Positions 15,232-21,901 of a DNA stretch of 22,077 nucleotides are shown one piece after another. The position numbers and the translations under genes are program-made. Positions within the stretch are counted from its first letter, which is position 1. Each line of letters opens with the position of its first letter. Source of the DNA: a virus; IMG/VR virus record IMGVR_UViG_3300032047_000156, positions 1-22,077 of that record; one strand, given 5' to 3'. The notes beneath the pieces were generated by a model. That model was not told the DNA's origin, did no database searches, and worked only from the letters and a program-made list of their open reading frames with translations.

Positions 15232-16443
15232 TTAAGCAGAATATGATCCGTTGCCAGTCCATCTTATTACAGTATCGCTTCCAGATGTAAAAGAGGTATA
15301 AGCTCCTGAGGGTGTCCCTAAATTAGAAGTCGGAACTCTTAAAATAACCACACCTTTATTTCCTGTAGCATTTGTTCCACCTTGAGCAGAGCCATAATTA
15401 TTAGAATACAGTTGGCCTGTACCCCATCCTGAACCATAATAATAAGTTGAACCCGTTATTGAAACAGCAAGTGCAGTACCTGATCCTCCTGTTCTATTAT
15501 TAGATTGGAATTGTGTAGGCGTGCTTCCTCCAGCACTAGCCGTACCTCCACCTCCAGCAAATCCTGATGCGTTTCTACCTCCATTTACATTCCCACCATC
15601 AAATCCTTCATCAGCATTACCAACTCCTCCGCTAGCATATACATAACTTAAATTCCCAGAATATGTTCTACCACCACCGCCGCAGCCTCCATCAGCACCA
15701 TTTGCTGTTCTTCTATTTGCGAAAGAAAAAGGATCTGGGGTATCTGATCTACCGTTAGCCCCTCCTTCAACTGATTTGTTAATTGACCCCCCAACAATAC
15801 TTGCATTACCTCCTTTTAAAGCGTAATAAGTTGTTCCTTGATATGAAAAACTTTCGGCGGTAGAATGATTTGCTACGGTTATAGAATAAGTAGTACCCGC
15901 TTCTAAAGAAAGTTGACTTTCTGCAGCTGATCCACGTCCAGAAGTAGATCCCCAAGAGGTTCTTAACCCACCAGCGCCGGCTCCATAATTAGTTCCACCA
16001 CCACCTATCATTAAGAAATGTGCATTGTAATTTGTAGCTGCTGTTATACCAGTAATATTTAACACAATATTAGTATAACTATTAGGAGGATATGCTCCTG
16101 TTAATGTAATGGTAATTGTATTACCAAGCCCTCCCCCGCTGTTTGTTTGATTAGACACCGTTATACCAGGAGGTAATCCAGAAACAGTTGCTGTACCTTG
16201 GAGGTTAAAAGAAGGATCTGTTATTGTTAAAGTAGTTGTTGGTATGGCTTGACCAGCATCCCCTGTTGAAGTTTGGGGAGTTGGCACAGAATAAGTATAA
16301 CCCTGACCAATTGGCGTAGCCCAAGAAATAGTAGTTTGGTTTTCATAAAATAAACTTGTACCCTTGTAACCATCCTCAACCTCAGTAGACCCTTTGTATA
16401 AGTTTCCTCCGGTAATCTCGCTTGTTCCTTTATATAATGGCAT
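15232..16443 (-). CDS. Gly-rich tail fiber with YKGT repeats and Ig-like domain
   Basis: 403 residues. The N-terminus carries three short repeats: LYKGTSEITGGN (3-14), LYKGSTEVEDG (15-25) and YKGTSLFYENQT (26-37), a repeated adaptor motif known from phage fiber N-termini. Residues about 38-137 are an Ig-like domain (ISWATPIGQGYTYSVPTPQ...GLPPGITVSNQ...ITITLTGAYPP) nearly collinear with residues 446-545 of the 819-residue fiber. Residues 141-370 are a degenerate Gly-rich domain (FLMIGGGG, AGGLRTSWGS, YSITVANH, then GGGG stretches and KGVVILRVP). It lacks the long uninterrupted Gly tracts of its relatives and contains more Asn, Arg and Tyr. The C-terminal strand module (SFTSGSDTVIRWTGNGSYSA) is shortened. 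Likely a receptor-binding fiber tip. Confidence 0.78.
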   Translation of the reverse strand: MPLYKGTSEITGGNLYKGSTEVEDGYKGTSLFYENQTTISWATPIGQGYTYSVPTPQTSTGDAGQAIPTTTLTITDPSFNLQGTATVSGLPPGITVSNQTNSGGGLGNTITITLTGAYPPNSYTNIVLNITGITAATNYNAHFLMIGGGGTNYGAGAGGLRTSWGSTSGRGSAAESQLSLEAGTTYSITVANHSTAESFSYQGTTYYALKGGNASIVGGSINKSVEGGANGRSDTPDPFSFANRRTANGADGGCGGGGRTYSGNLSYVYASGGVGNADEGFDGGNVNGGRNASGFAGGGGTASAGGSTPTQFQSNNRTGGSGTALAVSITGSTYYYGSGWGTGQLYSNNYGSAQGGTNATGNKGVVILRVPTSNLGTPSGAYTSFTSGSDTVIRWTGNGSYSA

Positions 16444-16444
16444 A

Positions 16445-16648
16445 TTAAGCTGTTACAAAATATAATGTATCTGCATCTTTTGAACCAAGTGCTGCATATT
16501 GCGCAGCTGTTCCTGTCCAAATTTTTGAATTTGCAGTTTGATTTTGATCATCCACCGTTGTTGCCACGGCTGAGCCCGCAGCATCGGTAGCGTTATTTAT
16601 TGGATTTCCTGCTGTTGCACCAGGATAAAATGTTTTAACGTCTGGCAT
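16445..16648 (-). CDS. 67-residue 'WxGTxAQY' fiber-tip or adaptor peptide
   Basis: 67 residues: MPDVKTFYPGATAGNPINNA, then TDAAGSAVATTVDDQNQTAN, then SKIWTGTAAQYAALGSKDAD, then TLYFVTA. The C-terminal half matches the 51-residue peptide at 14846-15001, while the N-terminus differs (Ala/Thr/Asn-rich and probably extended). The conserved W, GT, QY, KDA and TLYxxTA positions are the family signature seen at C-termini of many phage tail proteins. As a free-standing protein it may cap or join fibers. It sits one base before the 403-residue fiber gene and three bases after a 104-residue beta protein. The two paralogues flank the 403-residue fiber gene. Confidence 0.8.
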   Translation of the reverse strand: MPDVKTFYPGATAGNPINNATDAAGSAVATTVDDQNQTANSKIWTGTAAQYAALGSKDADTLYFVTA

Positions 16649-16651
16649 AGC

Positions 16652-16966
16652 TTATGTTATTAGCCAACCAAAAGTAGCATTGATATATACAAATCTTACT
16701 GCTTGGTTGTTAGTTATTGTTAGTGATTGGTTAGTCCCCTCTATAAGAGCTGAAGCAACTGTTACGGTTTGCGTTCCTACTTTTTTTACTAATATTTCTC
16801 CTCCGTCAGCGGTTACTGTTGTTGGAAGTGTTATTGTAAAATCAGAGGCTTGTTTACAAACATATACACTGTTAATATTTAAATCAGTATTACCAGTTAT
16901 TTCAAAAGCTTGAGCGCCGGATATCCCTAGGAGTCCAGCGCTTGGTAAATCTATTGTTAATCCCAT
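16652..16966 (-). CDS. Small beta-domain tail structural protein
   Basis: 104 residues. After a short N-terminal helix-like part (LPSAGLLGISGAQAF), residues about 28-104 form the beta domain found also at the ends of other fibers here: VYVCKQASDFTITLPTTVTA (34-53), then GGEILVKKVGTQTVTVAS, LTITNNQAVRFVYINATFGW. Compared with the C-terminus of the 704-residue protein and the N-terminus of the 695-residue protein, the shared features are the TLP turn, the G-containing beta hairpin and the final 'xxGW' strand. It is likely a fiber joint or cap encoded as a single-domain protein. No transmembrane or catalytic motif is visible. Confidence 0.72.
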   Translation of the reverse strand: MGLTIDLPSAGLLGISGAQAFEITGNTDLNINSVYVCKQASDFTITLPTTVTADGGEILVKKVGTQTVTVASALIEGTNQSLTITNNQAVRFVYINATFGWLIT

Positions 16967-16970
16967 ATTA

Positions 16971-19085
16971 TTAATTTATTACCCATCCATTAGCGGCATC
17001 TGTATATAGAAGCTCAAAAGATTCTGTAGAAGCGTCAAGAGTTAAACTTGTTGCTCTCATTATTTTATCAGATCCATTAGTTGCTATAGACCAGGTATAT
17101 GAGGGTTGAGAGTATACACCAGAAGCGTCTAAAGAAGACATGTTTGTTATTTTTACACTATTACCTACCGTTCCTGCCGGTAAGGTTAAAGTTTTATCAG
17201 CTGTTATATTGCTTAATATATAATGATAATAATTAGTAGCAATAGTATTATCTGTTAAAGCCCCACCGTACGTGTGCCCCTGCTTTAGTGTTACAACACC
17301 GTTAGCGGGCGCTGAAATTATAAAATTATCAAAATCAATTGAAACAACAGGTACATCTGTATTTCCTCCGTAATCATAAGTAGCACCATTTGCTAAACCA
17401 GAAACCGTTAAAGGATTATGAGAAACAGCGTTAGTAGCTGTATCATAATATAAAAAGTTTGATTTAGCGCCTGTAGGTATTGTATTTAACTTTACAACCT
17501 CTGAATCTATATTAAAGGTACTTGTAGATACACTCAATGTACCATAACCTTGTCTGCCAAATACAGCTACATAAGTACCTGTATCGTATGCAACAACTAA
17601 ATATATATTAACTGATGCATCTAGTATTTGACCGCCAGGTGCTGGAAAAGCAGCTGTATACGCGCTGTCAACAAAATATAAATTTTGTCCAGTAGGTACA
17701 GCAGCAAATATTGACGCAAAATCAGTTTGATTACCTGAAGATATAGTTATAGACGTCACATCTTGTCCTATTGTTTCCGCAGATAATAAAGAGGCCGGGG
17801 AAGTGGCTGATTGAAATAAAGCTCCCGCTGCATTTTGTATGCCATAGAAAAATCTCCCAGTTGTTATATTAGAGGGTGGTCCAGCTAAAGTTTCGCTTAG
17901 ACCCGGTAAAGCTTCTGCTACACCTGAGGATAAAGCAGGTAATTGATACCAATTTCCATCAACTTTTAAAGATGTTAAATAACCTTGATTATTTAATCCA
18001 CCTTGGGAAGCATTACCAGAAACTTGCTGTTGGGCTAAAGCATTACCACTTGAATCTTGTAATTCAACACCTGAATTAGACAAAACACCTCTAGTGCCAT
18101 CTGTTGCAATAGCAGTAAAAGTATTTTGACCCATTATAGTTCTGCCATCTGCAGAAGTGGTATTATTGTCTTTTACTATATCCTGTGTAAACCTAGTGGC
18201 ATTAGTAACTATATTAGACCCTGATCCAGAACCTGAGATTGTCATGTCGGATCCGTCTGTGCTTAATAGCACATTATTAGTATCGCCTCCAAATTTAATT
18301 CTGCTTTCTGATGTTGGTAATTTTATATCACCATATACTGTAAGATTTCTAGGGTCCGTAGTTGGACTTTCTGTACCTACTGTTAAATCACCATCTGGTA
18401 CACTAAAATTTCTTGTTACCTTTAACGAACCAATAGCCTGTGTTTCAATGCGCTGAGCTCCTGTTAAAAAAGTAAACTCCGTAAATGCTACTTGCCCGCC
18501 TGTATAAACTTGTCCTGCGGTTAAAGTAACATTAAACATCCACTCCGTATAAATGTTATTACCACTTGTTACGTATTGGCTATCATTAGCATCTGGGCTG
18601 CTGCTTCCAAAGTTTGGAGCATTAAATGATGTTACGGTACCGCTATGGGTTACACCGCCAACAATTCCTGTGAAAGTTGCTGAATTTGTTGCAAAATCAT
18701 TTAAATCATAATCAACAGCAAACTGGCCATCATTGTAATCCCTAATTATTAAAAATACTTGACCTGTTCCCAGAGTGTTTAAATAAACATCGCATCCTGT
18801 ATTAACTGTTGCACTTTTAAGTACAACATTATTTTCAACAGAACTAGCTAATGTTCTAACTAAAGCTCTTTCGTAATCTGTTCCTTCTCTATTTACTGTT
18901 AAAGCAAACCCTAGAGGAATATCGTCTGGTATATTTTTTGCACTAGCACCATTAATATATTCTTTAAGACTATCAATGGTGTAATTTTTAGTGGCTAATG
19001 AGGAATTAGAATTTGCATCAGTACCTAAAAGCTTATCGCTTCCTTCTACAGTAGAGTCAATTGCGTACGTGCTAATTCTTGCCAT
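16971..19085 (-). CDS. Large tail fiber protein with 'MARI' adaptor and C-terminal GW beta domain
   Basis: 704 residues. The N-terminal ~45 residues (MARISTYAIDSTVEGSDKLL, GTDANSNSSLATKNYTIDSL) share the adaptor of the 236-residue protein. Residues 210-290 contain fiber-like beta steps (LKVTRNFSVPDGDLTVG, LTVYGDIKLPTSESRIKFGG). The middle contains further beta-rich repeats with a low density of aromatic residues. The C-terminus (620-704) is the shared beta domain: HYILSNITADKTLTLPAGTV, GNSVKITNMS, then ELLYTDAANGWVIN. Together this suggests a long tail fiber with a C-terminal cap. The gene starts with ATG at 19085 in a TAATG overlap with a 47-residue gene. I cannot name an exact homologue. 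Confidence 0.78.
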   Translation of the reverse strand: MARISTYAIDSTVEGSDKLLGTDANSNSSLATKNYTIDSLKEYINGASAKNIPDDIPLGFALTVNREGTDYERALVRTLASSVENNVVLKSATVNTGCDVYLNTLGTGQVFLIIRDYNDGQFAVDYDLNDFATNSATFTGIVGGVTHSGTVTSFNAPNFGSSSPDANDSQYVTSGNNIYTEWMFNVTLTAGQVYTGGQVAFTEFTFLTGAQRIETQAIGSLKVTRNFSVPDGDLTVGTESPTTDPRNLTVYGDIKLPTSESRIKFGGDTNNVLLSTDGSDMTISGSGSGSNIVTNATRFTQDIVKDNNTTSADGRTIMGQNTFTAIATDGTRGVLSNSGVELQDSSGNALAQQQVSGNASQGGLNNQGYLTSLKVDGNWYQLPALSSGVAEALPGLSETLAGPPSNITTGRFFYGIQNAAGALFQSATSPASLLSAETIGQDVTSITISSGNQTDFASIFAAVPTGQNLYFVDSAYTAAFPAPGGQILDASVNIYLVVAYDTGTYVAVFGRQGYGTLSVSTSTFNIDSEVVKLNTIPTGAKSNFLYYDTATNAVSHNPLTVSGLANGATYDYGGNTDVPVVSIDFDNFIISAPANGVVTLKQGHTYGGALTDNTIATNYYHYILSNITADKTLTLPAGTVGNSVKITNMSSLDASGVYSQPSYTWSIATNGSDKIMRATSLTLDASTESFELLYTDAANGWVIN

Positions 19086-19228
19086 TATTTATTTTTTAAT
19101 TGCGTTCCTTTATTGCTAAGCTTAGCTTTAGCTGTTATAGGTTTTGTTGCGTTTGCTATTTCTGATAAAGTTGGATTTACACTTACACCTGGTAAAACGT
19201 CGTATAAATTAATTTTTCTTTTTTTCAT
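19085..19228 (-). CDS. 47-residue basic protein of unknown function
   Basis: A short gene I translated between the 116-residue and 704-residue genes; start ATG at 19228, stop TAA at 19085-19087, overlapping the next ATG as TAATG. It reads MKKRKINLYDVLPGVSVNPT, then LSEIANATKPITAKAKLSNK, then GTQLKNK. It is strongly basic, with no membrane segment. The clean one-base overlap, the 13-base spacing from the preceding stop and the matching codon style support it. The first 15 residues (KKRKINLYDVLPGV) resemble a short linear peptide rather than a fold. Function is unknown; it might assist assembly of the adjacent large fiber. Confidence 0.68.
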   Translation of the reverse strand: MKKRKINLYDVLPGVSVNPTLSEIANATKPITAKAKLSNKGTQLKNK

Positions 19229-19241
19229 GCTTTTATTTTTA

Positions 19242-19592
19242 TTATGGAGTATCTGTATCTGTAACTACAGCTTTAATAACTGCATTAACTGTTGCCGTTG
19301 CACTTGGAGCCTTAATTGTTTGTGTAATTCCAGTAGGAGCACTATACAATATAAAAGTATCATTACCAAAAGTAATATTAGCTAAACAGTTATTAGGTTT
19401 TACTTTAACATTATACTTCAATTCAGAAGCAGTGTCGTTATAAGTACCATCTGCTAACTTATCTGGTCCATTTGTCATAAACTCTCTTAAAACTACTCCT
19501 GTAATAGTTTCGTTTTTAACCAGTCCCTGAACAGTATTTGTAACAGCTCCTGTAGTATCGTCAATAGTGGTTACAATTGATCTTATTGCCAT
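19242..19592 (-). CDS. Putative structural protein, beta-rich
   Basis: 116 residues. It begins MAIRSIVTTIDDTTGAVTNT and continues with beta-like strands (KLADGTYNDTASELKYNVKV, ANITFGNDTFILYSAP) and a helix-like stretch near the end (TATVNAVIKAVVT). Ser/Thr content is high and charge is low, as in the virion proteins downstream. No recognisable motif. It is the first of the structural-type genes after the winged-helix gene and starts after a poly-A-rich leader (AAGAAAAAATAAAAAAATGG), a good example of Shine-Dalgarno-free initiation here. It may be a minor capsid, neck or tail protein. Confidence 0.62.
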   Translation of the reverse strand: MAIRSIVTTIDDTTGAVTNTVQGLVKNETITGVVLREFMTNGPDKLADGTYNDTASELKYNVKVKPNNCLANITFGNDTFILYSAPTGITQTIKAPSATATVNAVIKAVVTDTDTP

Positions 19593-19596
19593 TTTT

Positions 19597-20043
19597 TTAT
19601 TTTTTCTTGTTAAACTCTTTTATAGCTTGGCTGTACACTTTATCTATGTACGTTTCCCGTTTCATTATTTTATTTCTCTTCGCTGAAGTTGGAAGATCTT
19701 CTTCACCTATTAGTATTCTATATATTTTATTTATAAGTAATTTACCTCTTTGGCTGACTTTATATTTATTATGATCCCCTCTACGGCCACCTCCATTGTG
19801 AGATTTATTTATCCATCCTTGTTTTTGTAATCTATAGAATCTTTCTTTATCCCAAGTATAAAACAATGTACCTGTTTTAAAATCATCTATAGTGAAATAA
19901 ACAATAGGGTCTAAATAAAATAATAATTCTAAATCTGCAACAGATAAATCATTATTTTTGCAAGCCCACCTAGATACTAATCTATAATATTTAAGAAAAT
20001 CAACTTTAACTTCGCCTCTTTGAGCAAAATCAGTTCTTTCCAT
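19597..20043 (-). CDS. Winged-helix DNA-binding protein (MarR-like fold)
   Basis: 148 residues. Residues about 15-115 follow the MarR-type winged-helix order: a helix (KYYRLVSRWACK), LSVADLELLFYL (33-44), a helix around TIDDFKTGT, a recognition helix DKERFYRLQKQGWINKS (65-81), then a basic Gly/Arg wing (NGGGRRGDHNKYKVS, 83-97) and a closing helix (RGKLLINKIYRILIGEEDLP). This probably binds DNA, perhaps controlling late genes, or acts in a virion complex. I have seen similar proteins near chaperonin or tail genes in marine phages, but cannot name a studied member. Start ATG at 20043 overlaps the groES stop (TAATG), tying its expression to the chaperonin pair. Confidence 0.72.
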   Translation of the reverse strand: MERTDFAQRGEVKVDFLKYYRLVSRWACKNNDLSVADLELLFYLDPIVYFTIDDFKTGTLFYTWDKERFYRLQKQGWINKSHNGGGRRGDHNKYKVSQRGKLLINKIYRILIGEEDLPTSAKRNKIMKRETYIDKVYSQAIKEFNKKK

Positions 20044-20297
20044 TATAATATAGCTACAATATCACGCAAATTAATTACTTTATAAATATTACTATCGTGT
20101 TCAACCGGATAACCAGCTATTCTATCAAAAAGTACTGTTTGTCCTTTTTTAAGTATATCCGGCCCAGAAGACACAATATTTGCTTTTCTATACCTAATGT
20201 CCTCCCTGTGCTTTTCAGCCAGTTCTAAGCCTCCCTGTGTCTTTGTGGAGGTCTCTACGACTTCTTCTAAAACTACATAATTACCTATTGCTTCCAT
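20043..20297 (-). CDS. groES: Co-chaperonin GroES
   Basis: 84 residues, shorter than the usual ~95. It caps the GroEL ring to close the folding chamber. The start is typical (GNYVVLEEVVETSTKTQGGL). The mobile loop lies at about 14-32 with the hydrophobic GroEL-binding tripeptide LEL (residues 24-26) where bacterial GroES has IVL. The core then follows: RKANIVSSGPDILKKGQTVL (38-57), FDRIAGYPVEHDSNIYKVI, and the closing strand RDIVAIL (78-84). The roof loop between strands is short, which accounts for the lower length. It overlaps groEL by one base (TAATG), directly downstream of groEL; bacterial operons have groES first. A phage co-chaperonin may tailor the chamber for capsid or fiber proteins. 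Confidence 0.9.
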   Translation of the reverse strand: MEAIGNYVVLEEVVETSTKTQGGLELAEKHREDIRYRKANIVSSGPDILKKGQTVLFDRIAGYPVEHDSNIYKVINLRDIVAIL

Positions 20298-21874
20298 TAT
20301 TCTCTAATATTACTAATTACACAATCAGTTGATAGAATAGTAGTGGCTACAGAAACAGCATTGTTTAAAGCAGTTTTTGTAACGAGGAAAGGATCTATAA
20401 TTCCTTCGTCTCGCATATTTCTTGCGCATCCACAGGTTACATTAACACCTTCACCCCATTTACTTAAATTGAAGTTTTCAGGTTGTAACCCAGCATTGGA
20501 TAATATTTTTGTATATGGCGCAACTAAAGCATCTTTTAAAATTTCAAGACCCGCTAGTTCGTCTTGATTTAATTCCATTTGCCAATCGGTTTGAGCTGCA
20601 TATGCTAATGCAGAACCTCCGCCTGGTAAGATACCTTCTTTCCTCGCTGCTTTAACAGCGTGAATTGCATCATCTACTCTGTCTTGCTTTTCTTTAAGTT
20701 CAACTTCAGTATCAGCACCCACGTATACAATGGACACGCCACCGCATAATAATGCCAACCTGTCGTTCAAATGTTTAGACAACAGTTTATTGTCTTCTTC
20801 ATCAAGAGCAGTTTTTAAATATTCGATACGTTCTAGTGCTTCCTCTGATTTTTCAGAGATAACTAAAACTGTACCCTCGCTATCTGAAAGAGCCTTATCG
20901 GCTTCTCCTAACATGTCAGGGGAGATTGCATCAATCGAGTCCCCAAGGCTTTCGTCAAAAACTTTAGCCCCGACAAGCAACGCTAGATCTTCTAGTATAT
21001 CCTTTCGCTTAAGTCCGAAGCTGGGTGGATCTATTACGTTGACCTTAATATTGCCCTTTACTTTATTCATTGCTAGCGCAGTTAACGGCTGCGATTCTAA
21101 AGGTGCAATAAGGAGTATGCTGCGGTTAGACTTAATAGCATGCTCCAGGATGTCTTGAATTTTTCTTATATTTGGTATTTCTGATGCACTAATAAAAACA
21201 AGTGGTTTATCTAGTTCCGCTGTTTCTTTTTCTTTATTAGTGTAAAAGTGAGGGGTTTTGCAGGTACTACCAACTTTTGTGCCTTCTACGGTGTCAACAT
21301 ACGTTTGATTGTTTGGAGAAGTTTCCATAGCCACAATTCCATTGTCGCCTGAATTTTCAAAAGCTTTTGCAATAATGCCCCCAAGCTCTGCATCATTATT
21401 TGCAGATATTGTAGAAACGTTATACAGTTCTTCATTATCAACTTTTACTGCTTTATTAGATAAAAAATCTATTACATGAGATTTAAACTTATTAATCCCA
21501 CTTTTAATATCTCTAAAAGAACGTTCGTTTCCTTTACTTTTATTATAACAGTCGATTATGGCCTGTGTTAGTACTATGGAGGTGGTTGTACCATCACCTG
21601 CCATACTCGCTGTTTTTTGAGCGGCTTGTTTCATCATTGAAACGCCTAAGTTCTCAACGGGGTCGTTGAGTAATATTGAGTTAGCAACCGTAACTCCATC
21701 TTTAGTTACGTAAGGGTTACCAAAGTCATCTTCAATAACCACCGTTCTACCGCTTGCTCCTAGTGTAGAACCTACAGCATCTGCTATTTTATTTATTCCG
21801 TTTGATAGCCTATCTTTCGCTTCATTATTAAAATGAAGTTTTTTGACAAGCTTGGGTCCTCCAAATTGTGCCAT
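20297..21874 (-). CDS. groEL: Chaperonin GroEL
   Basis: 525 residues (E. coli has 548). ATP-driven folding chamber, here probably for phage virion proteins. Key parts are present: ASGRTVVIED (40-49), the ATP site GDGTTT (93-98, Asp94 equivalent to E. coli Asp87), apical domain helices (IRKIQDILEHAIKSNRSILL, then LTALAMNKVKGNIKVNVIDP), and the GroEL signature RVDDAIHAVKAARKEGILPG, followed by GGSAL (399-423), including the catalytic Asp near 401-402. The C-terminal end is NNAVSVATTILSTDCVISNI, then RE, with no GGM-repeat tail, as in other phage GroELs. groES and a winged-helix gene follow with one-base overlaps. The start is ATG at 21874 after an A/T-rich leader with five TTAAT units (plus-strand reading) and no Shine-Dalgarno sequence. 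Confidence 0.95.
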   Translation of the reverse strand: MAQFGGPKLVKKLHFNNEAKDRLSNGINKIADAVGSTLGASGRTVVIEDDFGNPYVTKDGVTVANSILLNDPVENLGVSMMKQAAQKTASMAGDGTTTSIVLTQAIIDCYNKSKGNERSFRDIKSGINKFKSHVIDFLSNKAVKVDNEELYNVSTISANNDAELGGIIAKAFENSGDNGIVAMETSPNNQTYVDTVEGTKVGSTCKTPHFYTNKEKETAELDKPLVFISASEIPNIRKIQDILEHAIKSNRSILLIAPLESQPLTALAMNKVKGNIKVNVIDPPSFGLKRKDILEDLALLVGAKVFDESLGDSIDAISPDMLGEADKALSDSEGTVLVISEKSEEALERIEYLKTALDEEDNKLLSKHLNDRLALLCGGVSIVYVGADTEVELKEKQDRVDDAIHAVKAARKEGILPGGGSALAYAAQTDWQMELNQDELAGLEILKDALVAPYTKILSNAGLQPENFNLSKWGEGVNVTCGCARNMRDEGIIDPFLVTKTALNNAVSVATTILSTDCVISNIRE

Positions 21875-21899
21875 TTAATTTAATTTAATTTGATTTAAT
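21875..21899. repeat. Five tandem TTAAT pentamers before groEL
   Basis: On the plus strand this reads TTAAT TTAAT TTAAT TTGAT TTAAT; as read by groEL it is an ATTAA array abutting the ATG. One unit has a single-base change. It forms almost the whole intergenic gap. It could serve as an unstructured A/T-rich ribosome landing leader or could come from slippage. I see no clear -10/-35 or flavobacterial TAnnTTTG promoter element in it. Confidence 0.8.
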
Positions 21900-21901
21900 T
21901 T

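Noticed and set aside
16227-16520. Minus-strand open frame of 97 codons
   Set aside because: It overlaps the 403- and 67-residue genes in another frame; those have recognisable motifs and tight spacing.
19113-19385. Plus-strand open frame with a hydrophobic, Cys-rich product
   Set aside because: It is antisense to the 47- and 116-residue genes, with a low-complexity product that looks like antisense reading of A/T-rich codons.
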